A stretch of DNA of 64,000 bases from Neoarius graeffei (taxonomy: Eukaryota; Chordata; Actinopteri; Siluriformes; Ariidae), in assembly GCF_027579695.1 (NCBI RefSeq), contig NC_083571.1:48904390-48968389 (forward strand), in the 5' to 3' direction. The position numbers were made by a program, and so were the translations under genes. The notes below the pieces were generated by a model, which was not told the DNA's origin, searched no databases, and saw only the letters and a program-made list of their open reading frames with translations. Of the stretch, positions 21,598 to 32,858 are shown in pieces; positions within the stretch are counted from its first letter, which is position 1; every line of letters starts with the position of its first letter.

Positions 21598-22851
21598 TCA
21601 CTCAATATCTTTTAAACCTTGAATTACTGCTTCCCAGCGCAGCCCTACTATCCCCAAATATTTCTCAGCTGCTTCAACAGTTATTTGGATTTTCTTGGTA
21701 CGACTATCAGTCTGTGCTGAGCAATTGATCACATCCGCCATGAAAAATACAAAGTCACTTTTACTCACAATTAGAGTATTTTCCTTAATTTTCTCACACT
21801 TCTTACAATCATTCTCTTTCATTTTTCTTTCATTTCGATACACTTGTTCTGGTGGCACTGCCCTCACTCCCCTTGGAGGTGGTACTTTCTTCGCTGCCTG
21901 CGCATATGACATGCCTTCTGTCACTCTAATCCGCTGTACCTCTTGCATTCTCTTGCTTACCTCACATCCTCGATACGCTGAACTGTGCTCGCCTCCGCAG
22001 TTACTACATTTAAGTTTGGTGTCTTTATCACATTGGCCATACTCATGCTCCCCACTGCATTTGTTGCACCTCAGCTTCCCTTTACAAACCGCTGCAACAT
22101 GTCCATATTTCTGGCACTTAAAACATCTGAGCGGTGGGGGGATATACATCCTCACATCATAGCACATATATCCAATAAACACCTTCTCCGGTAGCTTGAT
22201 TTCATCAAATGTCAACAGAATTGAAAGACTATCTGTCAACACACCATCCCTTTTAGTCTTCAACCGCTTCGCCTCTTTCACCTTAACATTACGTATGCCT
22301 TCCATCACATTGGCTATGGATTCCGTCAGTGGTATACCTGATATGACTCCTCTGATAAGTCTTTTGTCAAACACCATTGCACACTTCACCTTCTTACCAT
22401 TTAGCTTACTGACTGTGACTGCTTTCTTCTGCTGTTCTTCATCCTTACACACAACAATCAAACCCCCACTCGCTGTCTTTTTAGCACTCCTTACCTCTCC
22501 AAACTCCTTATGCAATGCCTTAGTGAGATGGGTCGGACTCCACTCCTCAAAAGTCGCTCCTTCCTGCTCCAACCTGACCAACACTTTATATTCCAGCCTC
22601 CTTTCGATAACACTCACCACACCAGCGGTCTCCATATCATCACCAGAAGTCAGCTCATCAGTATTAGATCTGTTATCCTTTTTACGTTTGTACCTGTTGC
22701 TAGCATTTTCTGTCTGTCTTTCCAATCTCCCACGTTCCCTGTCAACAAACTCACTTCCTGGCCCGTCACTTCCCTCTCCCCATTCCTGTCCAGTCACAGT
22801 CCAGTTGTTGCCAACCGCCCCCACGACACTTCCTCCACTCGTCTCAGCCAT
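21598..22851 (-). CDS. LINE ORF1 protein with CCHC zinc knuckles
   Basis: A complete 417-residue frame starts MAETSGGSVVG at 22849-22851. Upstream in-frame codons belong to the Tc1 host element, so I take this ATG as the start. It is the nucleic-acid-binding protein that forms ribonucleoprotein with the LINE RNA. Three knuckles lie at about residues 245-300: CFKCQKYGHVAAVC, then CNKCSGEHEYGQC, then CSNCGGEHSSAYRGC. An RRM-like region may precede them (about residues 80-230). It is basic and rich in K/R. The stop is followed 15 bases later by the ORF2 start. It is the most intact transposon gene in the window. Confidence 0.88.
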   Translation of the reverse strand: MAETSGGSVVGAVGNNWTVTGQEWGEGSDGPGSEFVDRERGRLERQTENASNRYKRKKDNRSNTDELTSGDDMETAGVVSVIERRLEYKVLVRLEQEGATFEEWSPTHLTKALHKEFGEVRSAKKTASGGLIVVCKDEEQQKKAVTVSKLNGKKVKCAMVFDKRLIRGVISGIPLTESIANVMEGIRNVKVKEAKRLKTKRDGVLTDSLSILLTFDEIKLPEKVFIGYMCYDVRMYIPPPLRCFKCQKYGHVAAVCKGKLRCNKCSGEHEYGQCDKDTKLKCSNCGGEHSSAYRGCEVSKRMQEVQRIRVTEGMSYAQAAKKVPPPRGVRAVPPEQVYRNERKMKENDCKKCEKIKENTLIVSKSDFVFFMADVINCSAQTDSRTKKIQITVEAAEKYLGIVGLRWEAVIQGLKDIE

Positions 22852-22973
22852 CCTCCCAAGCAGGCTCCTCTGTCCTCCACTCGTTACCTGTATTAATGGC
22901 ACCTGTTTGAACTCATTATCAGTATAAAAGACACCTGTCCACAACCTCAAACAGTCACACTCCAAACTCCACT

Positions 22974-23992
22974 ATGGCCAAGACCAAAGAGCTGTCAAAG
23001 GACACCAGAAACAAAATTGTAGAGCTGTACCAGGCTGGGAAGACTGAATCTGCAATAGGTAAGTAGCTTGGTGTGGAGAAATCAACTGTGGGAGTAATTA
23101 TTAGAAAATGGAAGACATACAAGACCACTGATAATCTCCCTCGATCTGGGGCTCCACGCAAGTTCTCACCCCGTGGGGTCAAAATGATCACAAGAATGGT
23201 GCGCAAAAATCCCAGAACCACATGGGGGGACCTAGTGAATGACCTGCAGAGAGCTGGGACCAAAGTAACAAAGGCTACCATCAGTAACACACTATGCCGC
23301 CAGGGACTCAAATCCTGCAGTGCCAGATGTGTCCCCCTGCTTAAGCCAGTACATGTCCAGGCCCGTCTGAAGTTTGCTAGAGAGCATTTGGATGATCCAG
23401 AAGAGGATTGGGAGAATGTCATATGGTCAGATGAAACCAAAATAGAACTTTTTGGTAAAAACTCAACTTGTCGTGTTTGGAGGAGAAAGAATGCTGAGTT
23501 GCATCCAAAGAACACCATACCTACTGTGAAACATGGGGGTGGAAACATGCTTTGGGGCTGTTTTTCTGCAAAGGGACCAGGACGACTGATCCGTGTAAAG
23601 GAACGAATGAATGGGGCCATGTATCGTGAGATTTTGAGTGAAAACCTCCTTCCATCAGCAAGGGCATTGAAGATGAAATGTGGCTGGGTCTTTCAGCATG
23701 ACAATGATCCCAAAGACACCGCCCGGGCAACGAAGGAGTGGCTTCGTAAGAAGAATTTTAAGGTCCTGGAGATGCCTAGCCAGTCTCCAGATCTCAACCC
23801 CATAGAAAATCTTTGGAGGGAGTTGAAAGTCCGTGTTGCCCAGTGACAGCCCCAAAACATCACTGCTCTAGAGGAGATCTGCATGGAGGAATGGGCCAAA
23901 ATACCAGCAACAGTGTGTGAAAACCTTGTGAAGACTTACAGAAAATGTTTGACCTCTGTCATTGTCAACAAAGGGTATATAACAAAGTATTG
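22974..23992 (+). pseudogene. Tc1 transposase, family A copy 3, nearly complete
   Basis: The start ATG at 22974 opens [22 protein letters not shown] at about 23062 breaks the first helix-turn-helix. From 23073 the frame is open for 257 residues and holds [12 protein letters not shown], the second aspartate in [10 protein letters not shown] and the third catalytic residue in [13 protein letters not shown]. One codon is missing in the GGGN-MLWG block. A TGA at about 23845 ends the frame early, after which the normal C-terminus follows in frame to TGA at 23990-23992. Two nonsense changes and one lost codon are the lesions, so this is the best-preserved family A copy. Confidence 0.92.
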
Positions 23993-24210
23993 AGACGAAC
24001 TTTTGTTATTGACCAAATACTTGTTTTCCACCATAATTTGCAAATAAATTCTTTAAAAATCAGACAATGTGATTTTCTGTATTTTTTTTTTCTCATTCTG
24101 TCTCTCATAGTTGAGGTATACCTATGATGAAAATTACAGGCCTCGCTCATCTTTTTAAGTGGGAGAACTTGCACAATTGGTGACTGACTAAATACTTTTT
24201 TGCCCCACTG

Positions 24211-24700
24211 TACAGTAATTGGATGTGCACAGGAGAAGTGTGAGCTTACATTACTTCCTTCCTCAGTTGGCTATTTTCCTTTCCTTCCTTGAGTGCTGGT
24301 GTAAAATTGTCTCAAGTTGTTCCTTTTCTAGTTGAGCAGAAAATGGAGAATTCACAGAGGCCCATGCTTCTTCATTTAGGTAAACTCTAATTTTAAGTTT
24401 CAAACTGATTTCACGTATTTTGTAATATTGATTGAATGTCATAACAATTTTAAATGACTGGGCATATAACAATTCACCAAATTCACAATTTGATTTGATT
24501 CCATATATTGGGTTCACAATTCGATTTTTCCAATATTTTTGGAAAACAAACAAATAAATGAAAAAAAATTTATTATCTAAAACTGCAACAATAATTATTG
24601 ACCCACATTTGTGAAGGTTGGAGTAAAAACAATCGCATATTAAGTAAAATATTACTTTTGTTAAAAAAATTAAATAAATAATAATAATAATAATAATAAT
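24211..24700. other. AT-rich stretch ending in (AAT)n
   Basis: No recognisable gene. An ATAATA microsatellite occupies 24676-24700 and directly abuts the BEL LTR. Confidence 0.5.
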
Positions 24701-25351
24701 TGTTCTGTCCTCAATGCGTAGCAAGCATGTGTTGACAGGCAGCTAAACGCTCCACTCCAAACAAGACTCTGGGTATCATTTTCTTACCAGGTTTATTGTT
24801 GAAGTAAAGTGTGAAACTAAAAAGAAAATAAACAAAACAATATAATCATGAATATTACATTGCTGCAGATGCATAAACCATATAATAAACAACTCTACAT
24901 CTGTGCACCACATAAACCACACCTAGCATGGCTAACAGAAATAGTAACCAAAGGGAATACATGTGAAACACGTCACTAATAAGCATACAATGTAACAGTC
25001 TGCCACTTAAGACCTCAACATATGACAGTAAATTCACATATAAACACATACCGATGATGCAACTCGAAGATGTAGTATACTAAAGTGGCAGATCATCACT
25101 AGAAGCTGGCAAAATGTGCCATTCTGTTGCTTTTTCCTCACTTCCTGGATAAAGTTTTTATTCAACATGACAAACCCTGACCGCTAAACCAAAACAGGCC
25201 AGGAGATGACGGTACTGCAGTTTTTAATATTCCTATTCAAATAAAACATCTCATCTCATTATCTCTAGCCACTTTATCCTGTTCTACAGGGTCGCAGGCA
25301 AGCTGGAGCCTATCCCAGCTGACTATGGGCGAAAGGCGGGGTACACCCTGG

Positions 25352-26532
25352 CATACATGTCAACCCCTTTGGGGGTCCACCTGTAGTATCAGAGGAAGAA
25401 ACCCATAAAATCAACATAAAATCCTTATAGCCTTTGAATCACACCAAACTTAATCAATAAATAAGTAAATATAACTTGCCGGAGAACTTCGTCCAGCATG
25501 TCGAAAATCGCCTCACCCGTGCCGATATTGCACACGGGCACATCTATGATTCTTGACTTCGCCCCTCTGTTTATGTCGAAGTTCCGCACCAAAACGGCCA
25601 GTCGCTTGTCCATCTTTTTGTCATTGGATTCATAGATCATCAAGGAAAATGGTGACGTCTGGCAGTGCTGGATGATTGGTAGTGTAGCTTCGGGGGCCAA
25701 GCTCTTTTTGATTATTTGCGTTGTTTTGGTGCGCCTACAGCTGATAGATTTCGCAATCGTACTGTCCGTGCAAATTCGAGGCAACAGTTCTGTCAAGTGG
25801 TCCGCAACGGCTAGTGGCAAATTGTGCTGAGCAATAAAATTACAGATCATAACTTCTGCTCTTATTACACTTGTTGGTTGATCATCAGTCTTAGGCTTTG
25901 CAAACATTGTCATTTGTGGCTGATTCTGTTTCTGGTGCAAATTTCACTGATGTAGTTTGGACCTCATGTGTTTCCTCACGTCGTAAACTCCAGACGCCGC
26001 AACTTTTATATCTCGCACACAAACTGTGCAGTGTGCATACTCCTCTTTTTTTGCCTGAACAATGACACCATTAAATGTCTCCTTCCATTCAGGAAGATAC
26101 TGCCCGCCGTATCTCATTTTCTTTCTCGGTGTTCCCATTCTTTCACTCAGCAGACGCTATTCAAAATCTCTCAGGTGTAAACAATGTCGCTCTGCACAAT
26201 GAGAAAATCATTCGAACAATGACCGTTTGGCGCGTTTAAATGCAGATCGTGCGCATGACCGGAACAAGCGAAGTCTCGCAGTCACGATACTGTACGAGGC
26301 TTGAGGAATAAACATCCGGTTTCACATAGTCTGTGTTATCTGCCCCTGCATACACGCTGTTCTTTGTCTATAAATCAAGCTTTTATATGTTTTTGCAATG
26401 ATCAGCTGACGATGTTCAAGTAAGATACACAAAATAAATTTAGGTCAGAAAATACTGAAAATCCGTAAGACTTTGTTTATATGCCCGTACGCCCTTGAAA
26501 TGAGCTAAAATCCGTATAGGTTGACATGTATG
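25352..26532 (-). mobile_element. hAT-like DNA element in the SINE
   Basis: The 1,181-bp insert has perfect 14-bp inverted ends, CATACATGTCAACC and its complement. It is flanked by CCCTGG at 25346-25351 and 26533-26538, a 6-bp duplication. It codes on the minus strand for a BED-like finger and a short hAT-type transposase N-terminal part, so most of the catalytic region is deleted. Typical hAT elements make 8-bp duplications. Confidence 0.82.
25425..26138 (-). pseudogene. hAT-type transposase, N-terminal part only
   Basis: The start at 26138 opens MGTPRKKMRYGGQYLPEW. A BED-like zinc finger follows with HCTVC and YDVRKHMRSKLH (C-x2-C ... H-x5-H). A stop at 25944 separates this from a second open stretch (25940-25425). 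That stretch includes FIAQHNLPLAVADHLTELLP, DSTIAKSISCRRTKTTQII and SPFSLMIYESNDKK...LAVLVRNFD, matching the region before and around the first catalytic aspartate of a hAT-like family; here that site reads I-Y-E-S rather than the expected D-E-S. The downstream two thirds of the transposase are absent. Confidence 0.65.
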
Positions 26533-26927
26533 CCCTGGACAAGTCGCCAGGTCATCACAGGGCTGACACATAGACACAGACAACCATTCACACTCACACC
26601 TATGGTCAATTTAGACCCACCAGTTAACCTAACCACATGTCTTTGGACTGTGGGGGAAACCGGAGCACCCGGAGGAAACCCACGCAGACAACATGCAAAC
26701 TCCGCACAGAAAGGCCCGCGCCAGCCATGGGGCTCGAACCCGGACCTTCTTGCTGTGAGACGACAGCGCTAACCACTACACCACCCAAATAAAACATCAT
26801 GAAATTAAACACATCAAATCCTTTTTTTTACTGACACTCTGAACCTTATGCACTAAACTGAACACTCCCACCTGGCGTTAATTGACGCCACTCTTTATAA
26901 CACACAAAACAATATTCTTATCAGTCT

Positions 26928-29900
26928 TTATGGCTCAGGAGGAACAAGAACTGCTATCTGTGAGATGGGCCTGGTAAAGAGCTTGGTTCCATGTGGCCCA
27001 GCCACCCTTATCTCCACAGTGCGTACTTTACCATCGGTGCTGGGAAACACCTTGGTTACGAGTCCAAGCGGCCACTCATTTCTTGGAAACTGAATGTCTT
27101 TCAGAACAACAACAGTCCCGGGGTTCACATTTGGTTGACTAGACTGCCATTTATGCTGGGTTTGGAGTGTTGAGAGAAACTGATGTCTCCACTTGTCCCA
27201 GAAAACATTGGCAAGATGTTGAACTTGATGCCACTGGAGCCTATAAAGATCAGAGACAACAAAATCACCAGCTGGAGCTGAGAGAGGGTTGACTTTCTGT
27301 GTGAGGAGAACAGCAGGGGACAATATGAACGGGTCAATAGGATCCGTTGACACTGGAATGAGGGGGCGTGCATTTATAATAGCTGACACCTTGGCCATGA
27401 AGGTGACGAGAACCTCGTGAGTAAGTTTTGTGGTTTTGAGCTCAAAGAACATGGTGTCAAGAATTCTCCTAGCCAAGCCTACCATCCTCTCCCATGCACT
27501 GCCAAAATGAGAGGCGTGTGCGGGATTGAAAGTCCATGAACATCCCTGTCCTGACAGGTAAGTTTTGACTGCTGTATTGTTTACATTTGAGGGTATCTGG
27601 CGTTCTTTACAAGCACCAACAAAATTAGTACCACGATCTGAGTGGATACTCTTCACCGGACCCCTGATAGCCAAGAATCATCTGAGTGAGTTGATGAAAC
27701 TTGACGTGTCAAGTGATTCGATCACTTCGATATGATCTGCCCTCATGCTCAAACACGTGAAGATGACAGCCCATCTTTTGTTTTGGATAATGCCTCCTCT
27801 TGTGTGTTGTGCAGAAACATTCCAGGGGCCAAACACATCCAAGCCCACATTTGTGAATGGGAGCTCCGTTGAGAGATGTTGTGCCGGGAGACTGGCCATT
27901 TTTTGAACATTGAGGGGAGCTCTCAACCTTCTACATCTTACACAATGATGGATAACACAGCTCACCTTCTTCTTGCCACCAACAATCCACCAACCTGCTG
28001 TCCGAACAGCTCCCTCTGTGAATAGCCAACCTTGATGGCACGTCTGTTCGTGGTAATGTTTCACAATGAGGCCTGCAATGTGATGTTGGCCGGGAACAAT
28101 GAGTGGGTTCTTTTCTGCTTGACTCAGATTTGCCTCACTGATACGTCCGCCCACCCTAAGCTGACCTTGGTTGTCTAAGAAGGGGTCCAGATTTCTGATC
28201 GGACTGCCCTTAGGAATTTCCTGTTGTTCGTTAATGCACTTGACCTCCCCAGTGTACTCTTCCTCTTGTACTAATCGGATGACAATGTTTTTAGCTTGCT
28301 CAAACTTTTCTACTGTGACTCCCACTCCACAATAGTGCCAGCCCTTACAAGAACTGTCTCTATTAGTGGGTTGCTTGAAGGTGTGAACAACGTGCAGCAA
28401 ACGAGCAATGGCACGAAGTAGGGCGCTCCAGTGGGAAAATCTAGTGAATTTTTCAGAACCAAGTAGTTTCACACCAGCTGTGGTTTTCAGGATGGAAACC
28501 TGGGGTCTGATGTCAGTGTCTGAACTGGGTTCAACAAGGTCAAAAGTGTCTTGGACGAAGCTTTGATTGTCTTTGAGCAGGAATTTGGGCCCAGTGAACC
28601 AGTTGGTGAGCATGAGCTGATGTGCAAGAACAGATCGTGTTGCAAGATCTGTTGGGTTCTGGTCAGTAGGCACGTAATGCCACTGATTTGCTTGTGAGGA
28701 CCTCCTAATCCTAGCCACCCGATTGCTAACATAGACATACTGTAAAAGCGTCTGGTCTTGTTGCAAATATATCCCAGAACAACTTTACTGTCTGTGTAGA
28801 AATCAGTGTTGTTTAGCTTAATGTCCAGCTCTCCTGAGACCAAATCAGCGATTTCAACTGCTAGCACGGCAGCACACAGTTCTAGTCTGGGGATAGTTTG
28901 TTCGGGGCATGGTGACAGCTTTGCTTTCCCCATGACAAAGCCAATTTCCCAATTCCCTTCTGCATCAGTTACCTTCACATAAGCCACCACTGCAATGGCT
29001 TTGGTCGACGCATCACAGAAGATGCACAGTTCTCTGTATGCAGCTTCTGAAGGTGAGATGTTAGTGTATGTTCTGGTGATTGAGAGGCTAGACAGTGCAC
29101 TCAGTGACTCTCTCCAAAGAACCCATGACTCCTCCATCTCTTGGGGCAGCAGAGCATCCCAGTCGCGGCTATCTGCAGTGAGCTCTCTGAGGATGGATTT
29201 GCCGTGGATTGTGACGGGCACCACGAAGCCTAGCGGGTCATAGAGACTGTTTATGATGGATAAGACACCATGTCGAGTGAAGGGTTTTGTCTCATCAGAC
29301 ACATTAAAGGTGAAACAGTCTTTCTTGAGGTCCCAAAGGAGCCCCAGGCTACGCTGCATAGGCAGTGCATCTGCTTCAAGATCTAAGTCTTTGAGATCTT
29401 TTGCATGCTCTTGGGATGGAAAGGCTTCCAGGATCTCTTTCCTATTAGCTGCAATCTTGTGCAACCTCAAGTTTGATTTGGCAAGGATATCTCGCGTCTT
29501 CCGCAGAAGAGTCACGGCCATTTCCACGGTGGGAAGAGATTTAAGGCCGTCATCTACATAGAAATCACGTGTTACAAACTGCTTGACATCAGCATCGAAG
29601 TCCACCTCACAGCACTGGACAGACTGATGTAGGCCAAATATTGCTACTGCTGGAGAGGGACTGTTCCCGAAAACGTGGACTCTCATCTGATACTCTATGA
29701 TGTCATTGCAGAGGTTATTGTCACGAAACCACAAAAAACGGAGAAAGTTCCTGTCCTCTTTCCGCACGTAGAAACAGTAAAACATCTGCTCGATGTCTGC
29801 TGTGAAGGCTACTGCTTCTTTCCTGAAGCGCATGAGGACGCCAAGGAGTGAGTTGTTGAGGTCTGGGCCTTTTAGTAAGACATCATTAAGTGACAGTCCA

Positions 29901-30960
29901 TATACTGAGCACTACTGTCGAACACAACTCTGATCTGTTTTGGCTTTTTGGGGTGATAAACCCCGAACAGAGGCAAATACCACCTCTCCTCACTCTCCTT
30001 TAAAGGAGAGGCAATCTCAGCATGACCATTTTGGAGAATCTTTGCCATGAAGGCTATGAAATGGTCTCTCAACTCTGGTTTTCTGTCAAAGTTGCGGCTC
30101 AGAGACATGAGCCGATTCATAGCCTGCAGCCTGTTGTTAGGGAGCCTTTGCCATGGTGATTTGAATGGTAATGGAGCTGTCCAATGATTGTTTGCATCCC
30201 TTGTCATTCCTTCTTCCATTATTTTCATGAAGGCATTGTCTTGAATGGAAGGTGAGACTTGATTGTCATTTTTGGTTTGTTCAAACACACAACATCCAAG
30301 GTGGTCTGATTCACAGTTAGATCTGTCACTTAATTGTGGTGTGTTGTGGTGGGGGATTTTGATCCCACAGGATCTTTCTTTTATGTTGAACAGATTGTGA
30401 CAAGGCTGAAAAAGTGTAGGTCGTCCTCTCTCTGTTGTGTTTGTGTAGAAGGCATTCACTGTGATTGTTTTATGAACACCACCTAGACACACATTCCCCA
30501 CTACAACCCACCCCAAGTCTAATTTTTGTGCATAGGGTGTGTCGTTGGGGCCACTTATCTGTTTATGGACTTTATGCACCCTGACGATGTCCCGTCCAAG
30601 AAGCATCAATATGTGGGTGTTTGGATTGAGTTCTGGGATGAGGTGTGAGATATTCTTTAAATGGGGATGATGGAGTGCTGCGCTGGGCGTTGGTATCTCC
30701 TCCCTGTTGTCGGGCATGTCATTACACTCAATCAGACTGGGCAGGGGGATGTGGACTGTCCCTTCTAGAGTCTCTACTACATAACCAGTGGCTCTCCTAC
30801 CCATTGTCTCTTTAAGGCCTGCACATGTTCTCAGTGTGTAGGGAGAGCTAAGGCCATTTTCACCGAACACTTCAAAAGACTCTGAAGGGACAAGAGAACG
30901 GTTACTCTGTTCATCATGAATTGCATACAGCCTGATCGCCTTGCCTGGGTGGCTTGCTGG
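26928..30960 (-). pseudogene. BEL pol: protease, RT, RNase H, integrase
   Basis: Protease and RT N-terminus lie at 30960-29872 (HILMLLGRDIVRVHK, LDLGWVVVGNVCLGG). Reverse transcriptase follows from 29833 with the catalytic FYVDDGL (about 29550), then RNase H with [29 protein letters not shown] and [11 protein letters not shown]. The frame shifts near 28760. Integrase zinc-binding (HHCVRCRRLRAP at about 27940) and the core (DVFGPWNV; SDRGTNFVGAC) follow; a stop at about 27676 splits the core. The C-terminal extension (to 26928) includes VVVLKDIQFPRNEWPLGLV, typical of BEL elements. At least three breaks are visible. The catalytic motifs are largely kept, so decay is moderate. Confidence 0.9.
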
Positions 30961-30968
30961 GTATACCT

Positions 30969-32727
30969 TTACAAGGTAGATTTTAGAGCATGACCTTCCA
31001 GCGAGGTTCTCACCACAAACTTGAGTGCATTTGGAAGTGCACTTGGCAGGGTGGCACCCTGCTCCCTGCCGTGCTCTACATCAGGGTCAGTTCCTTTGCT
31101 CCAGGGAGCTGGGCCTGGGTGGAGAGCTGTGTTGTGATTCTCCTTGCTGCATTCAGAACATTGCACTTTGGCCTTACAATGGTTAGCAAAATGTGTTGAA
31201 GAGGCACAACATCTAAAACAAAATTACTGTTCTCTTTCAGAAACGTTTTGCGTTCTTCGATGGACTTCTCACGAAAAGCTCTGCATTTCAGGAGGGCATG
31301 AGGTTTTTTGTGCACTGGGCACAATCTGTCACAGTCATTTGTCTTTTTTGAATTCCATATGACTCATAGCTGGGGTTTGGAAACACCTGTGTTTTGTGTA
31401 CTGACACTTCTCTCTGTCTGTTAAATTTCCAGGGGGGTTTCTCAGGTCTGGGTGCAGAGTCAAGGTGCATGGCAAAGTTAAAGCTGGGGTCATTTTTAAC
31501 AGTGGCCTCTTGACTAACAAAATCTACAAAAACATGGAATGGAGGGAAAGAGACCTGGTATTCACGTTTGTAACTTGCACCAACTGAAACCCACTTTTCT
31601 TGCAGGTAGAAGGGGAGTTTTTGCACAATTGGATTCAAACCCCTTGCAGAGTCCAGGAAAGAGAGGCCAGGGAGGTCTCCCTCCTCCTTGGCACTCTGGA
31701 GCTCCATGAGTATGTCACTGAATTTTCTCAGCTTCACATAATCTCTGTTTGTGATCTTTGGGAAATTGTCCACTCATTTAAACAGAGCGTCCTCAACTAC
31801 CTCTGCTGAGCCATAACATTGGTCAAGTCTCTCCCAGATCATCTTTAATCCTGCATCTGGACGGTTGATGTGTATGGCTCTGATTTGTTCAACATGCTCA
31901 GCAGATTCCTTACCAAGCCACTTAAATAATAAATCCATCTCCTCACTTGCTGTCAGATCTAGATCCCTTACTGCATTCTGAAAGGAACGTTTCCAGGCTC
32001 TGTAGTTCTGCGGCTTGTCGTTGAACTGAAGAAGGCCCGTTGCTACAATTTCATGATGAGCAAAGTATCTGACAAATTCACCAATGTTCCCGTCACTGTG
32101 GCCTGAAGGCCTGGGACTGTAGGCACAATCACAATGGCTAGTTCTCGGTCTCTGTGGTGCCCAACCATTACTTTTATTGTAGTTATCTGGAGGTGGATGA
32201 GGGGGCAAGAGAGATGGAGCTGGAAGGTGGTGCTTATACACAGGCTGATTAGAATGAGTTTTTGTTTCTGGTGGTGGTCTGCAGTCTGCTGGATCGGTGT
32301 GTGAGAGATGAGTAACACAAGGGGGGTCAACTATGTTAGCTGGAGGCTTATCAACCGATGGGGGCTCTTGTATTTCGGTAGTTTCATTCTTTACAAACTT
32401 GGCTTGAGCCATGACATACCTCTCAGTCCGGTGTGAACTTTCAAGAGAGGGAAGATCATCTAAAACATGTCCATTACTTTGCTCATCTATTTGTGATTGA
32501 ACAGCAGCTTCTAAGACTTCTGCCTCTGCTGTGGCTGTAGCTGCCTCTTTCTCACACTGGAGGAGTTCAATGGATGCTTCTAATTAAGCCTTCTCCAGTC
32601 TTAGACTTACTTCTTTCTGAGTGAAGGTTAGACAAGTCTTTGCTGCCTCTGCTCTTGCCTTGGCTGCTGCTGAACCAGTAGAAGAACACGAGGCCTGAGA
32701 TCTTGTTTTATATGATTTTGCAGACAT
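30969..32727 (-). pseudogene. BEL gag-like polyprotein, broken
   Basis: The likely start is ATG 32725-32727 (MSAKSYKTRSQASCSS). An Ala/Glu/Lys-rich coiled-coil-like segment follows and is cut by a TAA at 32584-32586. It continues through a Pro-rich stretch (about 32350-32180) and the capsid-like part (VRYFAHHEIVATGLLQFNDKPQNYRAWKRSF) to 31774, where a stop intervenes, and on to 31288. A Cys/His region lies near 31330-31090 (CPVHKKPHALLKCRAF; CSECSKENHNTALH) in two frames. It would have packaged the element RNA. Confidence 0.82.
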
Positions 32728-32858
32728 GATGGTGTTGATAGCTTCTGGTGAGACACTGCCATGGTATCCATGCTTAGCTGATGCATCGCATCGTCTTGGA
32801 AGTGTCTGCTGTTAGCCTGCTCAGCATTACCTTGTTCGCTGAGATGCCGTCGTTTCAC

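Larger units (their letters stand above)
14869..22861 (-). mobile_element. I-group LINE (Nimb-like) with RNase H
   Basis: Non-LTR retrotransposon on the minus strand, with ORF1 (Gag-like with zinc knuckles) then ORF2 with endonuclease, reverse transcriptase and RNase H. The 3' tail at 14869-14885 is (GAA)n on the minus strand. The 13-bp target duplication has one mismatch. ORF1 begins only 10 bases from the 5' junction, so the 5' UTR is absent or truncated. ORF2 is split by the 2.8 kb element at 16322-19120. RNase H plus a GAA-type tail points to the I superfamily; the Nimb name is from memory. Confidence 0.9.
14602..24210 (+). mobile_element. Tc1 element, family A copy 3, full-length, split by a LINE
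   Basis: Both ends are present: CAGTGGGGCAAAAAAG at 14602 after TA, and its complement ending 24210 before TA. Without the insert (14869-22861) the element is about 1.6 kb, the usual Tc1 length. The break lies in the 5' UTR, where AGGCGCCTCTGTC (14856-14868) and AGGCTCCTCTGTC (22862-22874) are the LINE target duplication. Confidence 0.93.
25251..26786 (-). mobile_element. tRNA-derived SINE copy 3, split by a hAT-like element
   Basis: SINE parts lie at 25251-25351 (tail half) and 26533-26786 (tRNA-like head half). It is inserted in the BEL LTR with a 12-bp duplication. The head end is slightly truncated (ends CCACCC instead of the GTGCCGCC form). The two parts are contiguous in the other copies apart from the 6-bp CCCTGG duplicated at the inner insertion. 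Confidence 0.9.
24701..26836 (-). mobile_element. BEL 3' LTR, split by a SINE
   Basis: LTR sequence covers 24701-25250 and 26799-26836 (about 588 bases). The SINE at 25251-26786 is flanked by AAATAAAACATC (25239-25250 and 26787-26798). The matching LTR at 32859-33445 has the same sequence unbroken. Confidence 0.9.

Noticed and set aside
22195..22930. Long plus-strand readings opposite LINE ORF1
   Set aside because: They are antisense to a gene with clear zinc knuckles and have no domain of their own.
24263..24724. Open reading of about 150 residues on the minus strand
   Set aside because: It runs through AT-rich simple sequence and the start of an LTR, and has no recognisable domain.
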